24,756 nucleotides of DNA from Anaerolineales bacterium (lineage in GTDB: Bacteria > Chloroflexota > Anaerolineae > Anaerolineales > DRMV01). Below are positions 7,663 to 14,795 of the stretch, one piece after another. How positions within the stretch are numbered: position 1 is the stretch's first letter; each line of letters starts with the position of its first letter. Location of the stretch: contig JALXBY010000078.1 of the NCBI GenBank assembly GCA_026991215.1, forward strand, positions 1 through 24,756, written 5' to 3'. Under the pieces are notes generated by a model. It searched no databases. It saw only the letters and a list, made by a program, of their open reading frames with translations, and was not told the origin of the DNA. The position numbers and the translations under genes were made by a program.

Positions 7663-8132
7663 TAGCCAACCTCCTCCTGCGAGGATGCAGCAGCCCCTTG
7701 GGGCAGGGGGAGCCAAAGCAAGCGAATGATAGCCAAAATCCACATGCAAAGCAAGATGACGGCGGAGATCACACAAAAGGGGCAGATGGCGTGCAACACC
7801 GCGACTTCAATGTAAGTAAGGTAGGCGGAATACAGCACGCCGGTGGTGGTGAGGACGAAGAGCGCATACCTGCCCCCCATGCGCCAGCGGGGTTCCCTGG
7901 CGCGGGCTTCTACGGCCAGCGCTGCCAGCATGACCGCGTACGCGATGGCCCCAATGAGCGCGATGGGGATGCCGTAAATCTCGGCATAAGGGCTGGAATT
8001 GACCACGTCGCACTGGCCAAAGCCCTGGCACAGGGAAAGGTTATCGGAAACCTTCATCCACGTCAGGTAGGCGGCATCCAAAAGGCCCAGCCCGCCCAGG
8101 ACCACCAGGATACGGAAACTCCATCGGTCCAT
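7662..8132 (-). CDS. Vitamin K epoxide reductase (VKOR) family membrane protein
   Basis: Quinone-linked membrane thiol oxidase that re-oxidises a DsbA/thioredoxin-like partner so that exported proteins gain disulfides. In 156 residues it shows four or five hydrophobic helices. It has the loop cysteine pair C35 and C41 followed by NSS, and the CPFC redox centre at 117-120 in a membrane helix. All four catalytic cysteines of bacterial VKOR are therefore present. No thioredoxin domain is fused, so a separate partner is needed. The ATG at 8132 follows GGAGGAGG. The heptamer-repeat tract ends 20 bases upstream of its start. Confidence 0.92.
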   Translation of the reverse strand: MDRWSFRILVVLGGLGLLDAAYLTWMKVSDNLSLCQGFGQCDVVNSSPYAEIYGIPIALIGAIAYAVMLAALAVEARAREPRWRMGGRYALFVLTTTGVLYSAYLTYIEVAVLHAICPFCVISAVILLCMWILAIIRLLWLPLPQGAAASSQEEVG

Positions 8133-8152
8133 AGGCCCTCCTCCGGGGAATA

Positions 8153-8194
8153 GCGGTCAGCGGTCAGCAGTCTGCGGTCGGCAGTCGGCGGTAG
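8153..8194. repeat. Six-copy heptamer repeat tract upstream of VKOR
   Basis: Six 7-base units in unbroken register: GCGGTCA, GCGGTCA, GCAGTCT, GCGGTCG, GCAGTCG, GCGGTAG. They share the GCNGNCN pattern and register with the 23-copy array inside nrdJ. The tract begins 20 bases upstream of the VKOR ATG, where its promoter would be expected. Confidence 0.9.
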
Positions 8195-8203
8195 TCAGGT
8201 GGC

Positions 8204-8218
8204 CCAGCCCTGGGCTGG
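8204..8218. repeat. Short perfect inverted repeat
   Basis: CCAGCCC and GGGCTGG are separated by a single T, just beside the heptamer tract. There is no T-run after it, so a terminator is unlikely. It may be a protein site or chance in GC-rich sequence. Confidence 0.35.
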
Positions 8219-8480
8219 CGGCATTGTAGCCCCGCGGGGATGGGTTGGCAAGCGCGGGGCGCGGGTGGCGGCTGGAAGGCAGATGTGTGCGGTCGGTAGC
8301 GCGCGGCTCACCCTGTCACAGGTTGGGTACACCCTGCGCGTAAACCAGGGAACGGGCATTCGTGTTGGGGGAGGTCTGGATTTGGGACCGGGTGCAGACC
8401 TATGCGCATTGACCCTGGATGTGGTACAACCTTTCCCGGCCCGTCTGATCTGGCAACCCTTGTGCACATCCGGTAGGCCC

Positions 8481-9464
8481 ATGGCCCAAGAAGCAACCGT
8501 CGTTCCCCTGGAAGCATGGGAAGCCTTCCTCCAAACCCGGCCCCAGGCCCACGTGCTGCAGACCGCGGCCTGGGCCCGGCTCAAGGCCGCGTTCGGGTGG
8601 AAACCCCTGCCCGTCATCACCCCCGTGGGCGCGGCTTTGGTGCTCCTGCGTCCCCTGCCTTTGGGCTTCCACGTGGCCTACATCCCCAAGGGACCGGTGC
8701 CGCCCTGGGAGCCTGCGCTGTTCCCCCTGTTGGACCGGGTGCTGCGGCCCTACCGCCCCCTGTTCCTATTGGTAGAACCCGATGTGTGGGAAGAAGAGGC
8801 TCCCCGGCCCCCGCGGGGCCTGCGGCCAGCCGGGTTCGCCATTCAGCCCCCGCGCACCATCGTGGTGGACCTGACCCCGTCGGAAGCGGACATCCTGGCC
8901 CGGATGAAGCAGAAGACCCGGTACAACATCCGCCTGGCGGCCCGCAAAGGCGTGCAGGTGCGCGCCTGGGAGGACCTGGGCGGCTTCTACGCCATGTTGC
9001 AGGAAACGGCCCAACGGGATGGCTTCGCGGTGCACCCTAAAGCCTACTACGAAAAGGCGTACCGCCTGTTCGCGCCCCAGGGCATGGCCCGCCTTTTTGT
9101 GGCCGAACACGAGGACGAACCCCTGGCCGCGCTCATGGTGTTCCGCCGGGGGGAGCGGGCGTGGTACTTCTACGGTGCTTCCCGCAGCCACAAGCGCAAC
9201 CTGATGCCCACGTACCTTCTGCAGTGGGAAGCCATGCGCTGGGCCAAGGCCCAGGGCTGCCGCACCTACGACCTGTGGGGCGTGCCAGACTTCGACCCTG
9301 AGACCCTGGAACGGGAGTTCCTGCAACGCCGCGGGGGGTTGTGGGGTGTGTACCGTTTCAAACGCGGCTTCGGCGGCCAGGTGCGCCGCGCCGCCGGCCC
9401 CTGGGCGCGGGTATACATCCCCGGCGCGTTGTGGTTCTACCGGCTGTACCGCCGTATGCTCTAA
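8481..9464 (+). CDS. FemAB-like peptidoglycan-bridge aminoacyltransferase (GNAT fold)
   Basis: 327 residues from the ATG at 8481. Matches the FemABX-like family, which transfers amino acids from aminoacyl-tRNA to cell-wall precursors in Gram-positives but is broadly used for uncharacterised transferases elsewhere. Visible landmarks are HVLQTAAWARLKAAFGW at the N-terminus, a first GNAT-like half, then MKQKTRYNIRLAARKGVQV (the typical linker helix). A second half follows with YFYGASRSHKRNLMPTYLLQWEAMRWAKAQG and YDLWGVPDFDP (shown as landmarks in pieces), and finally FKRGFGGQ. No membrane segment is present. The real acceptor is unknown. The ribosome site before 8481 is weak, and the in-frame extension to 8199 is rejected. 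Confidence 0.85.
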   Translation: MAQEATVVPLEAWEAFLQTRPQAHVLQTAAWARLKAAFGWKPLPVITPVGAALVLLRPLPLGFHVAYIPKGPVPPWEPALFPLLDRVLRPYRPLFLLVEPDVWEEEAPRPPRGLRPAGFAIQPPRTIVVDLTPSEADILARMKQKTRYNIRLAARKGVQVRAWEDLGGFYAMLQETAQRDGFAVHPKAYYEKAYRLFAPQGMARLFVAEHEDEPLAALMVFRRGERAWYFYGASRSHKRNLMPTYLLQWEAMRWAKAQGCRTYDLWGVPDFDPETLEREFLQRRGGLWGVYRFKRGFGGQVRRAAGPWARVYIPGALWFYRLYRRML

Positions 9465-9488
9465 ACATCCGAATGAAAGGAGGGCATC

Positions 9489-9833
9489 ATGCAGCGCTTC
9501 GACACTTTTGACCAGGTCTTTCAAGCCGTGGCCGAGCACTTCCTGCCCGAGGCCGCCGGGGATATGGACGCACTGGTGCGGGTTCAGGTCACCGGTCAAC
9601 AAGGTGGGGTCTGGTACCTGCACATCCACGATGGGAAACTGGACGTGACCACCCAGCCCCCCGCGGACCGGGCGCCGGACGCATCCATCGAAGTCGAAGA
9701 CCGGGACTTCTGGAAACTCCTGTACGGCGAGATGGACCCCCTGGCTGCGTACATGCGGGGCCGGTTGCGGGTCCAGGGCAACCTCAAGTTGCTCACCCGG
9801 TTGACCTTCCTCTTCCGGCTCCCTGAGGCCTGA
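9489..9833 (+). CDS. SCP2 sterol-binding domain protein
   Basis: 114-residue single-domain protein resembling the SCP-2 lipid-binding fold. WYLHIHDGKLDV is the central strand pair. ASIEVEDRDFWKLLYGEMDPLAAYMRGRLRVQGNL, read in sections, is the hallmark region in which a helix over a hydrophobic groove precedes GxLxVxGN. It probably binds a fatty acid or other hydrophobic ligand in the cytoplasm; the ligand is not predictable. An excellent AAAGGAGG precedes the ATG, and it lies 24 bases after the FemAB-like gene, so the two are likely cotranscribed. Confidence 0.85.
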   Translation: MQRFDTFDQVFQAVAEHFLPEAAGDMDALVRVQVTGQQGGVWYLHIHDGKLDVTTQPPADRAPDASIEVEDRDFWKLLYGEMDPLAAYMRGRLRVQGNLKLLTRLTFLFRLPEA

Positions 9834-9855
9834 CCTTCTCTCCACCTTCCCCTTG

Positions 9856-9864
9856 TGATAGGAT
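9856..9864 (+). promoter_or_regulatory. Possible extended -10 for ugd
   Basis: TGA-TAGGAT (9856-9864) has the TGn extension and a near-consensus -10, about 35 bases before the ugd start. No good -35 is visible. No terminator was found after the SCP2 gene, so read-through is also possible. Confidence 0.4.
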
Positions 9865-9899
9865 TGAACCGTCCATTTGCCGGTTTGGGAGGTGTTTCG

Positions 9900-11261
9900 A
9901 TGCGCAAGATCGCGGTCATCGGGATGGGTTACGTGGGCCTGGTCACGGCCGCGGGCTTCGCGGACCTGGGCAACCGGGTCGTGGGTGTGGACATCGTGGA
10001 GGAGAAAATCGCCCAGTTGCGGGAGGGCAAACTCCCCATCTACGAGCCGGGCCTGGAGGAGATGGTCTGCCGCAACATGCAGGCCGGCCGGCTGAGTTTC
10101 ACCACGTCCTACGCCGAGGCCCTGGACGGCGCGGAGTTCGCCTTCATCGCAGTGGGTACCCCGCCCGGCGCGAACGGCGAGGCCGACCTCCGCTACGTGG
10201 AGGCCGCGGCCCGTTCGATTGCCGAAAACATGCGCAACCCCCTCATCGTGGTCAACAAGTCCACCGTGCCCGTGGGCACGGGCGATTGGGTGACCCAGGT
10301 CATCAAGAAGTACCAGAAGGAACCCATCCCCTTTGCCGTGGTCTCCTGCCCGGAATTCCTGCGGGAAGGGTCGGCCCTGTACGATTTCATGCATCCCCAC
10401 CGCATCGTGCTGGGGTCTTCCGACAGGGAGGCCGCGGAAAAGGTGGCCCAACTCCACCTGCCCCTGCGCGCGCCCATCATGATTACGGACATCCGCACTG
10501 CGGAGATGATCAAGTACGCGTCCAACGCGTTCCTGGCCACGAAAATCTCCTTCATCAACGAAATCGCCAACATCTGCGAGGCCCTGGGCGCGGACGTCAA
10601 GGAAGTGGCCGTGGGCATGGGCTATGACCCCCGCATCGGCCCCCACTTCCTGGAGGCGGGGCTGGGCTTTGGCGGCTCCTGCTTCCCCAAGGACGTGCAG
10701 GCCTTAGCCTATGCCGCCAGGGTCATGGGGCGGCACCCGCAACTTCTGGAGGCCGTTTTGGAAATCAACCAGGACCGCCGGCGCATGGCCGTGGAACGGG
10801 TCCGGGAGATGCTGGGCGGCTCCCTCCGCAACCACGTGGTGGGCCTGCTGGGGCTGGCCTTCAAGCCCAACACCGACGACATGCGGGAAGCGCCTTCCAT
10901 TGATATTGCCCGCTACCTTTTGGAGGAAGGCGCACACGTCCGGGCCTACGACCCCATCGCCATGGAGAACGCGCGGCGCATCCTGCCCGAAATCGAGTAC
11001 TTCCCCGACCCCTACAGCCTGGCCGAGGGCGCGGACGCGCTCATCGTGGTCACGGAGTGGAACGAGTTCAAGCACCTGGACCTGAAGCGCATCAAGGCCC
11101 TGATGCGCCGGCCCGTCATCTACGATGGCCGCAACATCTACGACCCCCAGACCATGTTCGACCTGGGCTTCATCTACCGGGGCGTGGGCCGGGGGTATCC
11201 GCCCCCTGCAGACCCGCGGCCGCCGGGCCTGACCATGGAGGAACCCGCCGCACTGGGGTAG
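9900..11261 (+). CDS. ugd: UDP-glucose 6-dehydrogenase
   Basis: Two-step NAD-dependent oxidation of UDP-glucose to UDP-glucuronate for surface polysaccharides. 453 residues. The Rossmann motif is at 7-13 (IGMGYVG), EGKLPIYEPGL lies at about 42-52, and VNKSTVPVGTG at about 118-128. The catalytic cysteine is C261 in GFGGSCFPKD. The conserved Lys/Asn segment is KYASNAFLATKISF. The C-terminal UDP-binding domain contains LGLAFKPNTDDMREAPS. The related UDP-N-acetyl-mannosamine dehydrogenases share these motifs, so the sugar is likely but not certain. The ATG at 9900 has GGGAGGTG upstream. It is followed after 6 bases by a methyltransferase. Confidence 0.93.
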   Translation: MRKIAVIGMGYVGLVTAAGFADLGNRVVGVDIVEEKIAQLREGKLPIYEPGLEEMVCRNMQAGRLSFTTSYAEALDGAEFAFIAVGTPPGANGEADLRYVEAAARSIAENMRNPLIVVNKSTVPVGTGDWVTQVIKKYQKEPIPFAVVSCPEFLREGSALYDFMHPHRIVLGSSDREAAEKVAQLHLPLRAPIMITDIRTAEMIKYASNAFLATKISFINEIANICEALGADVKEVAVGMGYDPRIGPHFLEAGLGFGGSCFPKDVQALAYAARVMGRHPQLLEAVLEINQDRRRMAVERVREMLGGSLRNHVVGLLGLAFKPNTDDMREAPSIDIARYLLEEGAHVRAYDPIAMENARRILPEIEYFPDPYSLAEGADALIVVTEWNEFKHLDLKRIKALMRRPVIYDGRNIYDPQTMFDLGFIYRGVGRGYPPPADPRPPGLTMEEPAALG

Positions 11262-11267
11262 GCCACG

Positions 11268-12086
11268 ATGACCAGGGCCGCCCCTTCCCCCACCGAGGAC
11301 CACCGCGCCCTCCCCGTGTGCGATTACGAAGGCTCGGACTATCAGGAGCGCTTCTGGGAACGGGGAGGACGACAGTACGAAGACCGGGCCGAGGTGCTGG
11401 CCCTGCGTGCCCTGCTGCCCCAGGGTCAGGGGCGGCTTTTGGAAATCGGTGCGGGGGCCGGTCGCATGACGCCCCGCTACCGGGGTTTTGCGGAAATCGT
11501 GCTCCTGGACTATGCCCGCAGCCAGTTGCGCAAGGCCAAAGCCCGTCTGGGCCAGGGCCGCGAAGGGACCCGCTACCGCTACGTCGCGGGCAACGTCTAC
11601 ACCCTCCCCTTCCCCGACGCGGTGTTCGACGCGGCCACCATGATTCGCACCATCCACCACCTGGTGGACCCTTTACGGGGCTTGCGGGAGGTCTACCGGG
11701 TGCTCAAGCCGGGCGGGGTGTTCCTTCTGGAGTTCCCCAACAAGCGGCATATCAAGGCCGTGCTGCGTTACCTGCTGCGTCGCCAGGCGTGGAACCCTTT
11801 CACCCCGGAACCTATCGAGTTCGCGGCCCTCAACTTCGATTTCCATCCCGCCCAGATGGAAGCCTGGGTGCAGGAAGCGGGCTTCCGCATCGAGGCCCGC
11901 CGCGCGGTGTCCTACTTCCGCTGGCCGCCCCTCAAGCGCGCGCTGCCCCTGGCCGTGCTCCTGGCCCTGGAAGCCTTGGCCCAGCCCACTGGCCGCTGGA
12001 CCTGGAGCCTGTATTCCCCCAGTGTTTTCCTGCGGGCTGTCAAGCCCCAGGCTGGCCACCGGCCCGCGCCAGGTCGTAGCCGCTGA
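11268..12086 (+). CDS. Class I SAM-dependent methyltransferase
   Basis: 272 residues with a Methyltransf_11-type core. RLLEIGAGAGRMTP (about 57-70) is motif I, VLLDYARSQL is the acidic end of strand 2, and AGNVYTLPFPDAVFDAATMI and REVYRVLKPGGVFLLEFPN are motifs II and III. A C-terminal helical region follows. The substrate is unknown. The location directly behind ugd suggests a glycan, lipid or quinone-type small molecule, but only by context. Its last 47 bases overlap the 3' end of the opposite-strand transporter gene. The final residues after about 255 are Pro/Arg-rich and unconserved. Confidence 0.85.
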   Translation: MTRAAPSPTEDHRALPVCDYEGSDYQERFWERGGRQYEDRAEVLALRALLPQGQGRLLEIGAGAGRMTPRYRGFAEIVLLDYARSQLRKAKARLGQGREGTRYRYVAGNVYTLPFPDAVFDAATMIRTIHHLVDPLRGLREVYRVLKPGGVFLLEFPNKRHIKAVLRYLLRRQAWNPFTPEPIEFAALNFDFHPAQMEAWVQEAGFRIEARRAVSYFRWPPLKRALPLAVLLALEALAQPTGRWTWSLYSPSVFLRAVKPQAGHRPAPGRSR

Positions 12087-12966
12087 GCATCACGCCCAGG
12101 ACCACCAGCGCGCTGCCGACCAGGGCCTGGAGGGTCAGCGGCTCGGCCAGCAGCCAGGCCCCGGCCAGGATGCCAAAGGGGGCCTCCATGCTGAGCAGCA
12201 AGGCCGCATGGGTCGGCGGCGCGAACTTCTGCCCCCATACCTGCAGGGTGTAGGCCACGCCCACGGAGACCAGCCCGCCGTAGAGAATCGGCCCCCAGGT
12301 CTGAAGCAGGGCGGCCGGGGTGGGATGTTCCCACAACCCCGCGACCAGACTGCTGACCAGCGCGGTCAGCCCGAACTGGGCCAGTACGAACGGCGGCAGG
12401 GGAACCCGCGCCATGGCCCGGTCGATCCAGTGGACGTGCACGGCCCACAGCACCGAACCGAGCAGCACCCAGGCGTCGCCGGGCTTCCATGCCCACGCTT
12501 CGTTGGGGTTGTAGTGCAAAAGTCCCAGCCCGACCAGGGAAAGGGCCACCGCGAGGGCCGCGGTGCTACCCCCATGGCGGCCCCGGATGCGGTCGAACAC
12601 GTAGACCCAAAGGGTGTAGAGGGACGTCAGCAGGCCGGCCTTGCCCGCGGAGGTGGTGACCAGCCCCACCTGCTGCGTCGAAGCGGCGGCGAACAGCCAG
12701 AACCCGGCCGCCGCGCCCCAAAGCCATCCTCCAGCGTGCCGCAGCGTCCCCCGCCAGGCCCGGTGGCTCGAAAAGAGCAGGAACAGGGCCAGACTGCCCA
12801 GACCAAAGCGGGCGGCATTGTAGGCGAAAGGCCCCAGGGTGCGCATCCCCAGCCGTTGGGCCACGAAGCCCGCGCCCCAGATGGCCGCGGTGAGCAGCAG
12901 GGCCGCATCCCCCAAAAGCAAGGTAGTTGGAAGGCTTCGCGCGAGGCGCAGTTTGGGGAAAGCCAT
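12040..12966 (-). CDS. EamA/DMT-superfamily permease
   Basis: 308 residues, strongly hydrophobic, with about ten predicted membrane helices arranged as two EamA halves. ALLLTAAIWGAGFVAQRLGM at the start is the typical first helix of drug/metabolite transporters. PPTHAALLLSMEAPFGILAG and WLLAEPLTLQALVGSALVVLG close the second repeat and are typical. It probably exports a metabolite; the substrate is unknown. The ATG at 12966 is chosen over a longer frame because the hydrophobic part starts just after it. No ribosome-binding site precedes it, while a promoter-like pair lies only 18-45 bases upstream, so the mRNA may be nearly leaderless. Confidence 0.88.
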   Translation of the reverse strand: MAFPKLRLARSLPTTLLLGDAALLLTAAIWGAGFVAQRLGMRTLGPFAYNAARFGLGSLALFLLFSSHRAWRGTLRHAGGWLWGAAAGFWLFAAASTQQVGLVTTSAGKAGLLTSLYTLWVYVFDRIRGRHGGSTAALAVALSLVGLGLLHYNPNEAWAWKPGDAWVLLGSVLWAVHVHWIDRAMARVPLPPFVLAQFGLTALVSSLVAGLWEHPTPAALLQTWGPILYGGLVSVGVAYTLQVWGQKFAPPTHAALLLSMEAPFGILAGAWLLAEPLTLQALVGSALVVLGVMLSGYDLARAGGQPGA

Positions 12967-12983
12967 GGTGGAAGATACCGGGG

Positions 12984-13011
12984 TGTATAATCCAACCGTG
13001 CGTCCGGCCAA
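12984..13011 (-). promoter_or_regulatory. Putative promoter of the EamA transporter
   Basis: Read on the - strand: TTGGCC (13011-13006), a 16-bp spacer, then TATACA (12989-12984). Transcription would start about ten bases before the ATG at 12966, which fits the missing ribosome site. Confidence 0.5.
12986..12991 (+). promoter_or_regulatory. -10 box for the 'quinate 5-dehydrogenase'-like gene
   Basis: Perfect TATAAT on the + strand, overlapping the - strand TATACA of the divergent transporter promoter. No recognisable -35 lies at 16-18 bp. The implied leader before the ATG at 13090 is about 90 bases. Confidence 0.5.
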
Positions 13012-13089
13012 GTATACCGTTGTTGTTCCATATCCCCCCAAGACAGGCCGGTGGCATCCCGTGAGCATCCCTCACCAGGAGGAGCGGCC

Positions 13090-14004
13090 ATGAAGCGGGC
13101 CGTGAGCATCAGCCTGGGGTCGTCCAAGCGCAACAAGCGGGTGGAAGTCGAACTCCTGGGCGAAAAGGTGGTCATCGAGCGCATTGGCACCGACGGCGAC
13201 ATGGAAAAGGCCGCCCAACTTTACAAGGAACTGGACGGCAAGGTGGACGCCTTCGGTGTGGGCGGCGCGGATCTGGGCATGTTGGTCGAAGGCCGCTGGT
13301 ACCCCATCCATTCCGTGAAACCCATGGTGCGGTACGTAAAGAAGACGCCCATCACCGATGGCACGGGCCTCAAGAACACCCTGGAGTACCGCCTGGCCTT
13401 CTTCATCGACAAACACCTGGGGGATTACGTCCGCGAGCACGGCGGCAAGAAGGTCTTCCTGACCCTGGCCCTGGACCGCTGGGGCATGACCCGCTCCTTC
13501 CTCGATGCCGGGTACGAAGCCGTGTTCGGCGACCTGATGTTCGGCCTGGGCCTCCCCATCCCCTTGCGTTCGGTGCGGGCCCTTTTGCTGCTGGCCCGGG
13601 TGGCCCTCCCCCTGGTGACCCGGCTGCCCTTCCACATGCTTTACCCCATCGGCCAGGAGCAGGAACGGCGCATCCCCAAGTTCGAAAAGTACTACCGCTG
13701 GGCCACGGTCATCGCGGGGGATTGCCACTACATCAAACGTCACCTGCCGGACAACCTGGATGGAAAAATCATCGCCACGAACACCACCACGCCCGAAGAC
13801 CTGGCCCTGTTCAAACAGGTGGGCATCCGGTACGTGGTCACCAGCACGCCCCGGCTGGATGGCCGTTCCTTTGGCACGAACATGATGGAAGCCGCGCTCA
13901 TCGCGGTGGCTGGCAAGGGCCGTCCCCTGACCCTGGAAGAACTCAACGAAATGCTGGACGAACTGGGCCTGGAACCCCAACTGGTGGACCTGGCCGCGTT
14001 GTGA
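13090..14004 (+). CDS. Conserved protein of the family labelled 'quinate 5-dehydrogenase'
   Basis: 304 residues. The N-terminus (KRAVSISLGSSKRNKRVEVE, then IERIGTDGDMEKA and DAFGVGGADL) recalls a family found in Chloroflexota and Firmicutes that databases often label quinate 5-dehydrogenase. I see no Rossmann GxGxxG nucleotide loop of a classical shikimate/quinate dehydrogenase, so the label should not be taken as function. Conserved-looking polar stretches include TPITDGTGLKNTLEYR and IIATNTTTPEDL. The mid-region LPIPLRSVRALLLLARVALP is hydrophobic. The ATG at 13090 follows AGGAGG at seven bases. It appears monocistronic, with a new -10 before the next gene. Function unknown. Confidence 0.75.
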   Translation: MKRAVSISLGSSKRNKRVEVELLGEKVVIERIGTDGDMEKAAQLYKELDGKVDAFGVGGADLGMLVEGRWYPIHSVKPMVRYVKKTPITDGTGLKNTLEYRLAFFIDKHLGDYVREHGGKKVFLTLALDRWGMTRSFLDAGYEAVFGDLMFGLGLPIPLRSVRALLLLARVALPLVTRLPFHMLYPIGQEQERRIPKFEKYYRWATVIAGDCHYIKRHLPDNLDGKIIATNTTTPEDLALFKQVGIRYVVTSTPRLDGRSFGTNMMEAALIAVAGKGRPLTLEELNEMLDELGLEPQLVDLAAL

Positions 14005-14036
14005 ATCCCCCTACCTGCCTGGCTTCCGAGGGTCGG

Positions 14037-14042
14037 TATAAT
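14037..14042 (+). promoter_or_regulatory. -10 box for the coiled-coil gene
   Basis: Perfect TATAAT 35 bases upstream of the ATG at 14077, in the 72-base gap after the previous gene. As with the other -10 boxes here, no matching -35 is evident. Confidence 0.5.
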
Positions 14043-14076
14043 GCCTGCACAGGTGAGGTAAATGGAGGGCACGTCC

Positions 14077-14745
14077 ATGGCCCAGGTCGAGGAACTGCTG
14101 CAGAGCAAGGAATTCCGGAAGTTTTTGGAAAACCTGGTGGCCGAAACCGTAAGCCGCTTCGTGCAGATTAACGAACAGCGGGCACGGGAACTGGCCTTGA
14201 TGGACCGGGTCGTTCGGGTGGAAGAGGAACTCAAGGCGCTGCGGAAACTCGAAGCCGAGCGCTTCGAAGTGCTATACCGGGAGATGACCGCCCGCTTCGA
14301 GGCCCTGGAAAAGCGCCTTGAGGCCCTATACCGCGAAATGAATGCCCGCTTTGAGGCCATACTGCGGGAAATGGACGCCCGCTTTACGGCCCAGGAAAAG
14401 CGTTTTGAGACCCTGCTACGTGAAATAGACGCCCGCTTTGCGGCTCAGGAAAAGCGCTTTGAGGCTATGGACCAGCGCTTCGAAGCCCTGATGCGTGAAA
14501 TGGACGCCCGCTTTGCGGCCCAGGAAAAACGCTTCGAGGCTTTGTACCGGGAAATGAATGCACGGTTTGAGGCCACGGACAAGCGCTTCGAATCTCTGAT
14601 GCGGGAGATGACCGCCCGCTTCGAGGCCATAGACCAGCGCTTCGAGGCCCTTGAGCGACGCTTTACCTTTACGCAATGGCTGATTGCCGGGGGCTTTGGT
14701 TTTGTGTCGTTCTTGATAACTCTCCTGCAATTCCTGCTCCGTTGA
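14077..14745 (+). CDS. Membrane-anchored coiled-coil protein with RF repeats (CCDC90/DUF1640-like)
   Basis: 222 residues in three parts. A helical head spans about 1-55 (VEELLQSKEFRKFLENLV). A long stalk spans 62-197, made of 7-residue (RFxAQEK, RFEAMDQ) and 11-residue (RFEALxREMxA) units. A C-terminal membrane helix lies at about 199-220. This head-stalk-anchor plan matches the prokaryotic relatives of mitochondrial CCDC90/MCUR1 proteins (DUF1640), which form trimeric coiled coils; the assignment is by architecture. No enzymatic motif is seen. The ATG at 14077 follows GGAGGG at seven bases and is preferred to the ATG at 14062. The gene may be cotranscribed with the next gene, 50 bases on. 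Confidence 0.8.
   Translation: MAQVEELLQSKEFRKFLENLVAETVSRFVQINEQRARELALMDRVVRVEEELKALRKLEAERFEVLYREMTARFEALEKRLEALYREMNARFEAILREMDARFTAQEKRFETLLREIDARFAAQEKRFEAMDQRFEALMREMDARFAAQEKRFEALYREMNARFEATDKRFESLMREMTARFEAIDQRFEALERRFTFTQWLIAGGFGFVSFLITLLQFLLR
14260..14667 (+). repeat. Coding repeat of 7- and 11-residue coiled-coil units
   Basis: Arg starts of the units fall at residues 62, 73, 80, 91, 102, 109, 120, 127, 134, 145, 152, 163, 170, 181, 188 and 195, so every step is exactly 7 or 11. Near-identical DNA copies begin at 14374, 14428 and 14503 (54 and 75 bases apart), which shows recent internal duplication. Confidence 0.9.
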
Positions 14746-14795
14746 GGGAGAAAAGCCCAAACTCGCTTCCCCAAGACCACCTACGGGAGGCCCCC

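Larger units (their letters stand above)
8133..8480. other. 348-base intergenic region between VKOR and the FemAB-like gene
   Basis: Divergent spacer. It contains the heptamer tract at 8153-8194, the inverted repeat CCAGCCC-T-GGGCTGG at 8204-8218, and a weak TGG-TACAAC (8422-8430) that could be an extended -10 for the FemAB-like gene. The + strand frame is open from 8199, but the translated piece is composition-driven and has no ribosome site. I see no RNA gene. Confidence 0.6.

Noticed and set aside
8199..8480. N-terminal extension of the FemAB-like protein
   Set aside because: Open frame only; no ribosome site at 8199, and the 94 extra residues resemble no FemAB N-terminus.
8766..10646. 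626-codon - strand open frame opposite FemAB, SCP2 and ugd
   Set aside because: Antisense shadow crossing three real genes and their spacers.
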